Below are positions 6,337 through 13,215 of a stretch of DNA of 19,941 bases, one piece after another. Every line of letters begins with the position of its first letter. Position 1 is the first letter of the stretch. Below the pieces are notes generated by a model that saw nothing but the letters and a program-made list of their open reading frames with translations, was not told where the DNA came from and made no database searches. Made by a program: the position numbers and the translations under genes. The DNA is from an uncultured Pseudomonas sp. (GTDB lineage Bacteria > Pseudomonadota > Gammaproteobacteria > Pseudomonadales > Pseudomonadaceae). The DNA lies in assembly GCF_946885885.1 (NCBI RefSeq), contig NZ_CAMPHN010000079.1:1-19941 (forward strand), given 5' to 3'.

Positions 6337-7260
6337 ATGCTCGACCAACAACAGCTGTACTTCCACAACCGCGGGCTGCTGCACAATCCGGGGGGAGGGG
6401 ATCCCGCCCTGCTGGCCTTCGAACGCCACTGGATCGCCGAACGACTGGCGCAGTTCCCCGTCGCGGACAGCCCGACCGATCTGCCGCAGCTGCAGCGCTG
6501 CCTGGCCAGCCTGATCGAAGAGGAACAGCGCGAGCTGCCGGACAGCGCCCGCTATGTCGGCGAATCCATGCCCCGGGAGGAGTTCCGCATCCTGGTCCAG
6601 GAATTCGCGGTAGACGGCCTGACCGAGGCGCAGGTGTTCTATTACATCTTGCCGCGCCTGCCCCTGGAGGCGCAGATGCCCATGCTGCGCATAATGATCG
6701 ACGAGTTCGGTTCCGGTAATCTCGCCCGCGCTCATACCAGCCTGTACCTGGCCCTGTTGCGCGAACTGCGGATGCCGACAGAGCTGGCCTTCTATGGCGA
6801 CCGCCTGGCGCCGGACAGTTTTGCCTTCGTCAACCTGTTCTTCTGGCTCACCCTGCGCGCCGACGACCCGTCCTATTTCGCCGGCGCAATCACCTACCTG
6901 GAGACCGCCATACCGAGCTTCTTCGCCTGCTATGTACAGGCCTGCGCGCGCCTGGGCATCCAGGCCCATGCCTATTACAGCGAGCACCAGCATATCGATG
7001 CCTTCCATGCCATTGAGGGCCAACGCCTGCTGCGGACCATGCAAGCCACCGACAGCCTGTGTCCGTCCAAGGCTTGGCTTGGCGCCCAGCTCGCCAGCGC
7101 CATCACCGGCAGCGCCTTCGAGACGGCGGTCGCCAAGGCCCGGCGGTTGCAGCATCTGCCATTTCCCGCCGACGTGCCGCCCCAGACCTTCGACCTGGAT
7201 CGCCAGGGCAGCTATTACCGCGTGGGCAAGCCGCTGGAAAAAGGAGAGATCTGCCGATGA
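6337..7260 (+). CDS. Heme-oxygenase-like diiron oxidase (HDO; RohS-like N-oxygenase)
   Basis: This mostly helical protein of 307 residues carries the full ligand set of the heme-oxygenase-like diiron family: Glu97, Glu123, His133, His217, Asp221 and His224. Spacings are 26, 10, 84, 4 and 3. For the N-oxygenase SznF I recall ligands at 189, 215, 225, 311, 315 and 318, that is 26, 10, 86, 4 and 3. IDEFGSGNLARAH (121-133) and EHQHIDAFH (216-224) are the two hallmark helices. It lacks SznF's C-terminal cupin domain. In the azomycin pathway the HDO RohS oxidises the exocyclic amine of 2-aminoimidazole to a nitro group. ATG 6337 is preferred over GTG 6331 because GGGGAA then lies 6 bases upstream. 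The stop overlaps the next start as ATGA. Confidence 0.9.
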   Translation: MLDQQQLYFHNRGLLHNPGGGDPALLAFERHWIAERLAQFPVADSPTDLPQLQRCLASLIEEEQRELPDSARYVGESMPREEFRILVQEFAVDGLTEAQVFYYILPRLPLEAQMPMLRIMIDEFGSGNLARAHTSLYLALLRELRMPTELAFYGDRLAPDSFAFVNLFFWLTLRADDPSYFAGAITYLETAIPSFFACYVQACARLGIQAHAYYSEHQHIDAFHAIEGQRLLRTMQATDSLCPSKAWLGAQLASAITGSAFETAVAKARRLQHLPFPADVPPQTFDLDRQGSYYRVGKPLEKGEICR

Positions 7261-7502
7261 CCCTGGATGATTACCGCGAGGAGGGCAGTTTCCGCATTGA
7301 ACTAGACGGACAGGAGTACCAAGTGCCGCACCATTGTCCGCACCGGGCCGGGCGCCTGATCCATGGCCAGCTCAACCGCCAGCGCAAGACCATCAGCTGC
7401 CCGCTGCATCAGTCGGTGTTCAGCCTGGAAACCGGGGAGCAATTGAGCGGGCCGCCCTGCGCTCCCCTGGCGGTGCGCAGGTGCGGACCTCGGAGTGGCT
7501 GA
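7257..7502 (+). CDS. Small Rieske-type [2Fe-2S] protein (RohT position)
   Basis: This 81-residue protein has the two-part Rieske cluster motif: CPH at 28-30, then an 18-residue spacer, then CPLH, followed by SVFSLETGE and a Pro-Pro turn. The two Cys and two His ligands are all present. It is coupled to the HDO gene by an ATGA overlap, so it likely passes electrons to that diiron enzyme or acts alongside it. It is short for the family: the C-terminus after APLAV becomes Arg/Gly/Pro-rich and stops, whereas the +2 frame stays open beyond it. That may be a natural short form or a small frameshift. Ferredoxin of a ring-hydroxylating oxygenase is unlikely, as no oxygenase subunits are nearby. Confidence 0.8.
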   Translation: MTLDDYREEGSFRIELDGQEYQVPHHCPHRAGRLIHGQLNRQRKTISCPLHQSVFSLETGEQLSGPPCAPLAVRRCGPRSG

Positions 7503-7605
7503 CGGCGCCTGTTCCCGCAAGGCCCGTTTGCAACTTTTGGCAATCCCCGGGGCCCGAACCACCACCATACACTAGCTATCACCCTTTATTGTTTGGAGCT
7601 ACGCA

Positions 7606-8064
7606 ATGGAAAACACTACCTACTCGGATCGCTATCAGGCCTACGGCGCGCTACTGCTGCGGGTCTCCCTGGGCATAGTGCTGCTTGCCCATAGCCTCTA
7701 CCTCAAACTGATGGTGTTCACCCTGGCAGGCACCGCCCAGTTCTTCGGCTCCATCGGCCTACCGGAGTGGCTCGCCTACCTGGTTTTCGCCATGGAGGCG
7801 GTCGGCGGCATACTGCTGATCCTGGGGGTGCAGGTCCGGGCCGTGGGCCTGGCCCTGCTGCCCATACTGCTGGGCGCTACCTGGGCCCATTCGGCCAATG
7901 GCTGGCTGTTCACCGCCCCCAACGGCGGCTGGGAATACCCACTGTTCCTGGCCGCGATGTCCGCCTGCGTGGCCTTGATCGGTGCGGGGGCTCACGCCCT
8001 GGCGCCCGTGCCGAAGCGCAACCTGAACCCGGTTGGCGGCAAGCCTTCGACCAATGCCGGCTGA
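7606..8064 (+). CDS. DoxX-family integral membrane protein
   Basis: This 152-residue protein starts at ATG 7606 with GGAG nine bases upstream. It has four hydrophobic segments (about residues 15-33, 55-75, 78-95 and 112-130). The N-terminal pattern of an Arg-Val start to helix one, LLRVSLGIVLLAHS, and the following LPEWLAYL and EAVGGILLILG segments are typical of DoxX/YphA proteins. Members are small inner-membrane proteins of uncertain biochemical role, often linked to redox stress or quinone/thiosulfate oxidation. A gap of 103 bases separates it from the Rieske gene and 71 bases from the methyltransferase. It probably belongs to the same run, but a promoter in the gap cannot be excluded. 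A role in handling a redox-active product is only a guess. Confidence 0.85.
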   Translation: MENTTYSDRYQAYGALLLRVSLGIVLLAHSLYLKLMVFTLAGTAQFFGSIGLPEWLAYLVFAMEAVGGILLILGVQVRAVGLALLPILLGATWAHSANGWLFTAPNGGWEYPLFLAAMSACVALIGAGAHALAPVPKRNLNPVGGKPSTNAG

Positions 8065-8135
8065 ACCTTATCGATCCTCGCCCCCTTGTTCCTGGCGGCC
8101 TTCGGCCCCAGGGATTTTTAAGGTGTATTAGAAAC

Positions 8136-9188
8136 ATGACGACTTATAGCGCCGAACAAGTCTGGCCGCCTTTCTCCGAATCCCTGCTGGAGTGGGACAA
8201 GGCCTTCCATGAGCTGATGCTGAACGACAGGCTGCGGATGACAGCCTACCGTCAGGCGATTTTCGAAACCGTCAAACCCGGCGACCGCGTGCTCGACCTG
8301 GGTACCGGCACCGGCATTCTCAGCCTCTGGGCTCTGGAGGCCGGGGCCGAGCGGGTCTACGGCATCGAGCTGAACGCAGTTGTTCTGCAGCAGGCAGTGG
8401 AGCGCATGGCGCGCGCCGGTTTCGCCGAGGCCTTCGAGCCGATCAACCGACTGTCCTACGAGGTGGAGCTGCCCCAACGGGTGGACGTACTGATCTCCGA
8501 GATCATCGGCAATATGGCCGACAACGAGGACTTCCAGCCGATCCTCCAGGACGCCATACAGCGTTTCCTCAAGCCAGACGGCATCGCCCTGCCCCGCTCG
8601 ACCAGCGCCTACCTGGTGCCGGTCGCGGCCCATACGGCCCACCATGACCTGCGGACCGGCAATATCGCCAGCCTGACGCCCCATTATCAGATCGCCGAGC
8701 TGTACCGGCAAAAATGCATAGGCTCACCCTTCAACCTATATTACGACTGCATCCTACCCAGGCGTCTTTACCTGAGCGCTCCCCAGCTGTTGCGCCGCTA
8801 CGACGGTGTCTGGGACCAATCCGCCACCTATGACATCGAGTTGCGCTACCGACTGGCGCACCAGGATCGCCTGACAGGTTTCAAAGCCTACTTCATCGCC
8901 GAGCTGACCGAAGCCACCCTGCTGGACATCTCCGGCGACAACATCGAGGGGGGCGGGACCTCGGACAGCTGGAAGCATGCCTATCTGCCCATAGAGCGGC
9001 CGATCGACGTGCAGGCGGGCGACCAATTGACGATCAACTTCTCTCGTCAGTATCCCCCCCAAGGCGCCGCCTTTCGCCAAGTCTACCGCTGGCGCGGTCA
9101 GGTCGAGCGCGCCGAAAAAATCGTCGGCAGTTTCGATCAATGCATGGATGAAAGCGCCTTACTCGCCCGGCAATCCGCCTTCGCCTGA
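8136..9188 (+). CDS. PRMT-like SAM-dependent methyltransferase
   Basis: The 350-residue protein has the protein-arginine-methyltransferase architecture. Residues 25-39 (HELMLNDRLRMTAYR) match the PRMT helix before motif I, VLDLGTGTGILSL at 52-64 binds SAM, and YGIE at 75-78 holds the ribose. SEIIGNMADNE supplies the double-E loop with Glu122 and Glu131, nine apart as in PRMT1. The C-terminal beta-barrel shows a THW-like loop changed to DSW (277-279). PRMT-type enzymes methylate guanidino nitrogens; SznE of streptozotocin biosynthesis does so on free L-arginine. Next to an arginine-consuming pathway it could methylate arginine, an aminoimidazole intermediate, or a protein. Start ATG 8136 has AAGG upstream, though spaced about 12 bases away. 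A terminator-like hairpin follows. Confidence 0.87.
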   Translation: MTTYSAEQVWPPFSESLLEWDKAFHELMLNDRLRMTAYRQAIFETVKPGDRVLDLGTGTGILSLWALEAGAERVYGIELNAVVLQQAVERMARAGFAEAFEPINRLSYEVELPQRVDVLISEIIGNMADNEDFQPILQDAIQRFLKPDGIALPRSTSAYLVPVAAHTAHHDLRTGNIASLTPHYQIAELYRQKCIGSPFNLYYDCILPRRLYLSAPQLLRRYDGVWDQSATYDIELRYRLAHQDRLTGFKAYFIAELTEATLLDISGDNIEGGGTSDSWKHAYLPIERPIDVQAGDQLTINFSRQYPPQGAAFRQVYRWRGQVERAEKIVGSFDQCMDESALLARQSAFA

Positions 9189-9196
9189 CGCCTTCC

Positions 9197-9224
9197 CACC
9201 CCAATCGCCGTGCGATGTGGGGTG
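9197..9224 (+). terminator. Hairpin after the methyltransferase, candidate terminator
   Basis: CACCCCAATCGC-CGT-GCGATGTGGGGTG forms a 12-bp stem with one bulged base and a 3-nt loop, starting 8 bases past the stop. No U-run follows directly, so strong intrinsic termination is not assured, but it fits the end of the plus-strand run. Confidence 0.55.
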
Positions 9225-9252
9225 ATTCATGGGGCTATGTAGATGTGCAGAA

Positions 9253-9293
9253 GCCAGCTTGCTGGCGATCCTCGGTTCCGGTGGTAAGCCACC
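9253..9293. repeat. REP-like palindrome cluster between convergent genes
   Basis: GCCAGC-TT-GCTGGC (9253-9266) is a perfect palindromic hairpin of the kind found in Pseudomonas REP sequences. It is followed by GGTGG-TAAG-CCACC (9280-9293). They lie between the convergent methyltransferase and GST genes, a usual location for REPs, and may help end transcription from both sides. Confidence 0.5.
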
Positions 9294-9319
9294 TTGGCGA
9301 AACCCGTGCACCTGTACTC

Positions 9320-10039
9320 TTACAGAGCCTGTTGAGCGTTTTTTTGCTCAGTGCTGCTCACGCTCGAGTCGGCCATGGCGATGCGATGGCTGAGGATGCT
9401 ATCGCGTTGCTGCACGAACTCCTTAAGCAATTCGGGATAGTCTCTGCTGACCGCCACCCTGACCGACGGCCGCACGGATAGCTGGACGCGCCAGGCGTTC
9501 ACCCGTGGGCAACCCTCGAATGGATCCAGCGGCAGGTAGCGATCCAGGGTGTCGAAGTAACGGAAAATCGGCCCATAGGCCGCATCCACCAAGCTGAAGT
9601 TTTCACCGGCGAAATATGGGCCGCTCACCACCGTTTCCAGGCGTTGCAGCTTATCCCGGATCAGCTTGGCGCTGTCGATGAAAGCGGCGTCATGGGTAGC
9701 GTTGTAGAGCCTGGCGATCTCGTTGAGCAATTGCGAGCCGAACTCGATCCAGGCCCGGTGCCGGGCCTTTAGCAAAGGGTCGGCGGGATGCAGTGAACCC
9801 GGGGTGATTTCATCGAGGAACTCGCAGATGACCGCCGATTCGAACAGGGTTTGTTGGTCATCCACCTGCAGTAGCGGAACCTTGCCCAGCGGCGACATGG
9901 CCAGAAACCAGTCGGGCTTCTTGGCCAGATTCACATAGATGCGCTCATGATCGATCTGCTTTTCGTTCAGAGTGATGACCGAACGTTGCACATAGGGGCA
10001 GAGCCTATGGCTGATAAGCACCAATTTTTCGTATTGCAT
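9320..10039 (-). CDS. Glutathione S-transferase family protein
   Basis: This 239-residue cytosolic protein has an N-terminal thioredoxin-like domain: SHRLCPYVQRS at 10-20 with the Ser/Cys active-site region, then SPLGKVPLL with the cis-proline, then ESAVICEFLDE with the glutathione-contacting Glu-Ser. An all-helical C-terminal domain begins near residue 95. Such enzymes conjugate glutathione to electrophiles or act as thiol transferases or isomerases. An open frame extends upstream to 10327, but MQYEKL at 10039 is chosen because GGAGA lies about 9 bases before it and the fold begins there. It is divergent from a LysR regulator. Detoxification of an electrophilic product is possible but not shown. 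Confidence 0.9.
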   Translation of the reverse strand: MQYEKLVLISHRLCPYVQRSVITLNEKQIDHERIYVNLAKKPDWFLAMSPLGKVPLLQVDDQQTLFESAVICEFLDEITPGSLHPADPLLKARHRAWIEFGSQLLNEIARLYNATHDAAFIDSAKLIRDKLQRLETVVSGPYFAGENFSLVDAAYGPIFRYFDTLDRYLPLDPFEGCPRVNAWRVQLSVRPSVRVAVSRDYPELLKEFVQQRDSILSHRIAMADSSVSSTEQKNAQQAL

Positions 10040-10071
10040 GGCGAACGTCTCCATGGGCTCTCGCATTGTTT

Positions 10072-10088
10072 GGCTACCGGCGGTAGCC
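10072..10088. promoter_or_regulatory. Perfect dyad in the GST / LysR intergenic region, candidate regulator site
   Basis: GGCTACC-GGC-GGTAGCC is a perfect 17-bp inverted repeat between the two divergent starts (10039 and 10176). LysR regulators usually bind dyads in such gaps. The spacing is not the textbook T-N11-A, so this is a candidate only. Confidence 0.45.
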
Positions 10089-10175
10089 TTTGTGCAGGAT
10101 AGGACGCGGCGGAAGCAGAGCGGAACGGCAGAAACTGCAAACCGCGTTTCCAACAATGGAGAGTGAAGCGAGACA

Positions 10176-11105
10176 ATGGACCTGACCGATCTGAACTGGA
10201 GCGACCTGAAGTTCTTCCTAACCGTGGCCCGCTGCGGCTCCCTGGGCAAGGCTGCCAACCGGCTCAAGGTGACCCACTCCACGGTATTCCGCCGCATCAA
10301 CAGCCTGGAGTCGGCCGCCGGCATCAAGCTGTTTGCCCGTCACCCCGAGGGCTATCGACTGACAGGTGCCGGCGACGAGGTGCTGGCCTATGTCGAGCGC
10401 ATCTCCGACCGCATCGACGAACTGCAGCGGTTGCTGGATAACCGCACCGACCAGTTGCGCGGCGTGATCAACGTCACCGCGCCGCACAACCTGGCCTACA
10501 GCTACCTGCCGGGCTATCTGGTCGAGTTCCACCGTCTCTACCCGGATATCCACGTCAATCTGCTGATCGGCAATGACGACCTCAACCTGTCCCGTCGCGA
10601 AGCGGATCTGGCGATTCGCGCCACCCCGACGCCGCCGGAGCACCTGATCGGCCACAAGCTGTGTTCCCTGGCCTGGGCCGCCTACGCCGCGCCGGCTTAT
10701 CTCGATGTACACGGCAGTCCGGCCGACGAGGAGGCCCTCAAGGAACATGCCATCATCTCCTCACACAATGAACTGCTGCGCTTGCCGGCATTCGACTGGG
10801 TGGAGCGGCAGATCCCGCCGCAACAGATAGTCGCCCGCTGCAGCGACCTGATCGGCATGTCCGCCTTGGCCGTGGCCGGCCTGGGTATTGCCCTGCTACC
10901 CGACGACCAGGCCAAGCCCGAGCTGCAGCGCCTGTTCACCTTCACCTCGGGCCACTACAGCGACCTCTGGGTACTCACCCACCCGGACCTGCGGGACAAT
11001 CGCTGGATCCGGGTATTCAAGGAGTTCATCATCGAGAAGTTCAGGACCGATCCGGTCTTTATCAAGTACGGCGTCCACCCCAGACCCCCTCAGCCGACCA
11101 TATGA
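10176..11105 (+). CDS. LysR-family transcriptional regulator
   Basis: This 309-residue protein has an N-terminal winged helix-turn-helix. LKFFLTVARCGSLGKAANRLKVTHSTVFRRINSLE spans about residues 11-45, followed by GIKLFARHPEGYRLTGAG. This is the LysR layout, although the HTH deviates at several usual residues (STVFRRI for the more common SAVSRQI). A periplasmic-binding-protein-like effector domain follows from about residue 95. The gene diverges from the GST, with a perfect dyad between them, so autoregulation and control of the GST is the default expectation. It could also control the biosynthetic run, but no matching dyad was seen upstream of 2019 or 3838. The start has GGAG about 13 bases and GAAG about 7 bases upstream. 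Confidence 0.93.
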   Translation: MDLTDLNWSDLKFFLTVARCGSLGKAANRLKVTHSTVFRRINSLESAAGIKLFARHPEGYRLTGAGDEVLAYVERISDRIDELQRLLDNRTDQLRGVINVTAPHNLAYSYLPGYLVEFHRLYPDIHVNLLIGNDDLNLSRREADLAIRATPTPPEHLIGHKLCSLAWAAYAAPAYLDVHGSPADEEALKEHAIISSHNELLRLPAFDWVERQIPPQQIVARCSDLIGMSALAVAGLGIALLPDDQAKPELQRLFTFTSGHYSDLWVLTHPDLRDNRWIRVFKEFIIEKFRTDPVFIKYGVHPRPPQPTI

Positions 11106-11152
11106 AACCGGCAGCTAAGCAGACCCCGGCAGTTTTTCCAGTTCCCCTACCC

Positions 11153-11402
11153 TAGTGTCACGACAACCATGATATGTCGGATAACTGTAGAGCGGCGCCA
11201 GCCTCCGAACGAACAGGCACTGTCATCGTGGTGCGCCGCCTAACCCACCAGAAGATATACCTTCATTGCGCCAATGGTGGGTTACGGCGCCACGGAACTT
11301 ATTGGTTCATCGCCATCAGCTGCGTGCGCCTAACCCACCCTACGGGATCGCGGCACATGTAAGACCGCGACCAACCGACATTTCAATGTTGTCGCGACAC
11401 TA
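11153..11402. mobile_element. MITE-like element with 28-bp imperfect terminal inverted repeats, ending on the ribD stop codon
   Basis: The left end TAGTGTCACGACAAC..ATGTCGG (11153-11180) and the complement of the right end TAGTGTCGCGACAAC..ATGTCGG (11375-11402) are near-identical inverted repeats about 195 bp apart. TA at both outer edges could be a TA target duplication. Nothing inside resembles a transposase, so it would be a non-autonomous derivative or a decayed element. The right edge coincides with the TAG stop of ribD. The family could not be named. It fills most of the gap between the LysR gene and ribD. Confidence 0.65.
11228..11293. repeat. Hairpin repeat with TAACCCACC/GGTGGGTTA arms inside the element
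   Basis: GTGGTGCGCCGCCTAACCCACCA (11228-11250) pairs with TGGTGGGTTACGGCGCCAC (11275-11293). A third copy of GCGCCTAACCCACC lies at 11326-11339. The motif resembles a repeat found between genes in many gammaproteobacteria. Between the convergent lysR and ribD genes it may also act as a bidirectional transcription block. Confidence 0.6.
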
Positions 11403-12512
11403 ACGGTGCTGCGGCACCGCGGTAATCCGCCAGTCGTCGCCGACCGCGCGCATGTCGACGATTTTCAACTCCGGCGCCTCGGCCATCCGCGCCAAGGGCA
11501 GATCGAGCAGCGGCCGGGCGCTGGAGCCGAGCAGCTTGGGCGCGACGAACAACTGGTATTCGTCGATCAAACCGAGACGGGCGAACGCGCCGGCCAGGCG
11601 CGGCCCCGCCTCGACCAGCACCTCGTTGGCACCGCGCGCGGCCAGTTCGGCGAGCAGCTTGCGCAAATCGACATGGCCGTTACTACCCGGCACGGCCAGC
11701 AACTCATGGCCCTCGTCCAGGTAGCGGTCGCGCGCCGATGCCGCGGCGCAGGTCGCCACCAGCGCCGGAGCGGTCTGAAAGAACACCGAACTCAAGGGCA
11801 CGCGCAGGCGGCCATCGACCAGCACGCGCAGCGGCGGACGGGTAATCGCCAGCGCCGTGAGCTCGGCGCCCAGGCCCAGCTCCTCGGCGCGCACGGTCAG
11901 CCGCGCGTTGTCGGCCAGCACCGTATCGGCGCCGCTCAGCACCACGCTGGCACTCGCGCGCAAACGCTGCACCGCGGCACGCGCCGCAGGGCCGGTAATC
12001 CATTGGCTTTCGCCGTTGGCCATCGCCGTGCGCCCATCCAGGCTCATCGCCAGCTTGGCCCGCACGAACGGCATGCCGTGCTCCATGCGCTTGATGAACC
12101 CGGCATTCAACGCCCGCGCCTCGGCTTCCAGCACACCGCTGTGGACGGCGATACCGGCCTGGCTCAGACGCGCGAGGCCACGGCCGGCGACTTCCGGGTT
12201 GGGGTCCTGCATGGCCGCCACGACGCGCGCGACGCCCGCGGCGATCAGCGCATCGGCGCAAGGCGGGGTGCGCCCGTGATGGCTGCAGGGTTCGAGGGTG
12301 ACATAGGCGGTGGCGCCCCGCGCCTTGGTCGCCGCCTGACGTAGCGCATAGACCTCGGCGTGCGGCTCGCCAGCACGGGCATGCCAGCCCTCGCCGACGA
12401 TGCGTTCATCGTTGACGATGACGCAGCCGACCCGCGGGTTCGGGTGAGTGGAGTACAGGCCTTTACGGGCCAGTTCCAGCGCGCGGGCCATAAAGGCGTG
12501 ATCGCAGTTCAT
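11400..12512 (-). CDS. ribD: Bifunctional diaminohydroxyphosphoribosylaminopyrimidine deaminase / 5-amino-6-(5-phosphoribosylamino)uracil reductase
   Basis: The 370-residue enzyme catalyses the second and third steps of riboflavin synthesis. The N-terminal cytidine-deaminase-like domain binds zinc through His51 (HAE, with catalytic Glu53), Cys76 and Cys85 (PCSHHGRTPPC). The C-terminal reductase domain starts near residue 148 with the FVRAKLAMSLDGRTA segment and includes SQWITG and the VEAGP motif. The length is normal, so the C-terminus is intact even though the inverted-repeat element begins right at the TAG stop. It starts 2 bases after the nrdR stop, so the two are cotranscribed. Riboflavin synthase, usually next in Pseudomonas, is instead about 10.6 kb away. 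Confidence 0.97.
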   Translation of the reverse strand: MNCDHAFMARALELARKGLYSTHPNPRVGCVIVNDERIVGEGWHARAGEPHAEVYALRQAATKARGATAYVTLEPCSHHGRTPPCADALIAAGVARVVAAMQDPNPEVAGRGLARLSQAGIAVHSGVLEAEARALNAGFIKRMEHGMPFVRAKLAMSLDGRTAMANGESQWITGPAARAAVQRLRASASVVLSGADTVLADNARLTVRAEELGLGAELTALAITRPPLRVLVDGRLRVPLSSVFFQTAPALVATCAAASARDRYLDEGHELLAVPGSNGHVDLRKLLAELAARGANEVLVEAGPRLAGAFARLGLIDEYQLFVAPKLLGSSARPLLDLPLARMAEAPELKIVDMRAVGDDWRITAVPQHR

Positions 12513-12514
12513 CG

Positions 12515-12979
12515 TCAGCCTTTCGTGGGTTCGCGGGACAAGCGGTCGATTTCCTCGCGGAATTCGTTGAGATCCTGAAAGCGTCGGTACACCGAGGCGA
12601 AACGGATATAGGCAACTTCATCGAGCTTCTGCAGCTCGCCCATGACCAACTCGCCGAGCACCAGAGACTTGATCTCGCGCTCGCCGGTGGCCCGCAACTT
12701 GTGCTTGATATGGGCGATGGCCGCTTCCAGACGCTCGATGCTCACGGGGCGCTTTTCCAGCGCGCGCTGCATGCCGGCACGCAGCTTGTCCTCGTCGAAG
12801 GGCTGGCGGCTGCCGTCCTGCTTGATCAGGCGCGGCATCACCAGCTCGGCGGTTTCGAAGGTGGTGAAACGCTCGCCGCAAGCCACGCATTCGCGCCGGC
12901 GACGCACTTGCTCGCCCTCGGCGACCAGGCGGGAATCGATGACCTTGGTGTCGTTAGCACCGCAGAAAGGACAGTGCAT
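12515..12979 (-). CDS. nrdR: NrdR, ribonucleotide reductase transcriptional repressor
   Basis: The 154-residue protein matches the usual NrdR length. It opens with [17 protein letters not shown], and the zinc ribbon uses Cys3, Cys6, Cys31 and Cys34 ([12 protein letters not shown]). An ATP-cone domain follows, with the nucleotide-sensing region beginning [16 protein letters not shown]. NrdR represses ribonucleotide reductase genes when dATP occupies the cone. An open frame runs upstream to 13087, but the start at 12979 is fixed by the conserved MHCPFC terminus. It heads the nrdR-ribD pair. No pair of NrdR boxes was recognised within the window. Confidence 0.97.
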   Translation of the reverse strand: MHCPFCGANDTKVIDSRLVAEGEQVRRRRECVACGERFTTFETAELVMPRLIKQDGSRQPFDEDKLRAGMQRALEKRPVSIERLEAAIAHIKHKLRATGEREIKSLVLGELVMGELQKLDEVAYIRFASVYRRFQDLNEFREEIDRLSREPTKG

Positions 12980-13215
12980 AAATAGAATGGCCTTGGGGTC
13001 TATGGGGGATTCGTAGCGGCCGCGACCGAACGTAAACCGGTCCCGGCGCGAAAACCGCCATGGTAGCGCATCCCATGGGCAAGACAAGCAATGCGCTTTG
13101 CGGTATACAAGCGCGCTCCGATCATCCCGGCTCGATTACCGATGAACGTCAAAACGCCACCATTTGTGCCCCATGTACAACGCCTACCGAGCGACTGGCG
13201 CCCGGATAGCGCGCC

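Noticed and set aside
6337..9188. SznE/SznF-type N-nitrosourea (streptozotocin-like) pathway, suggested by PRMT-like plus HDO genes
   Set aside because: The HDO has no cupin domain, and the PLP, DapA-like and PIN-like genes match the azomycin logic instead. The PRMT-like gene is kept as an open question.
11174..11362. 62-codon open frame inside the ribD-side element
   Set aside because: It covers the hairpin repeats and reads as non-protein sequence; no transposase motif.
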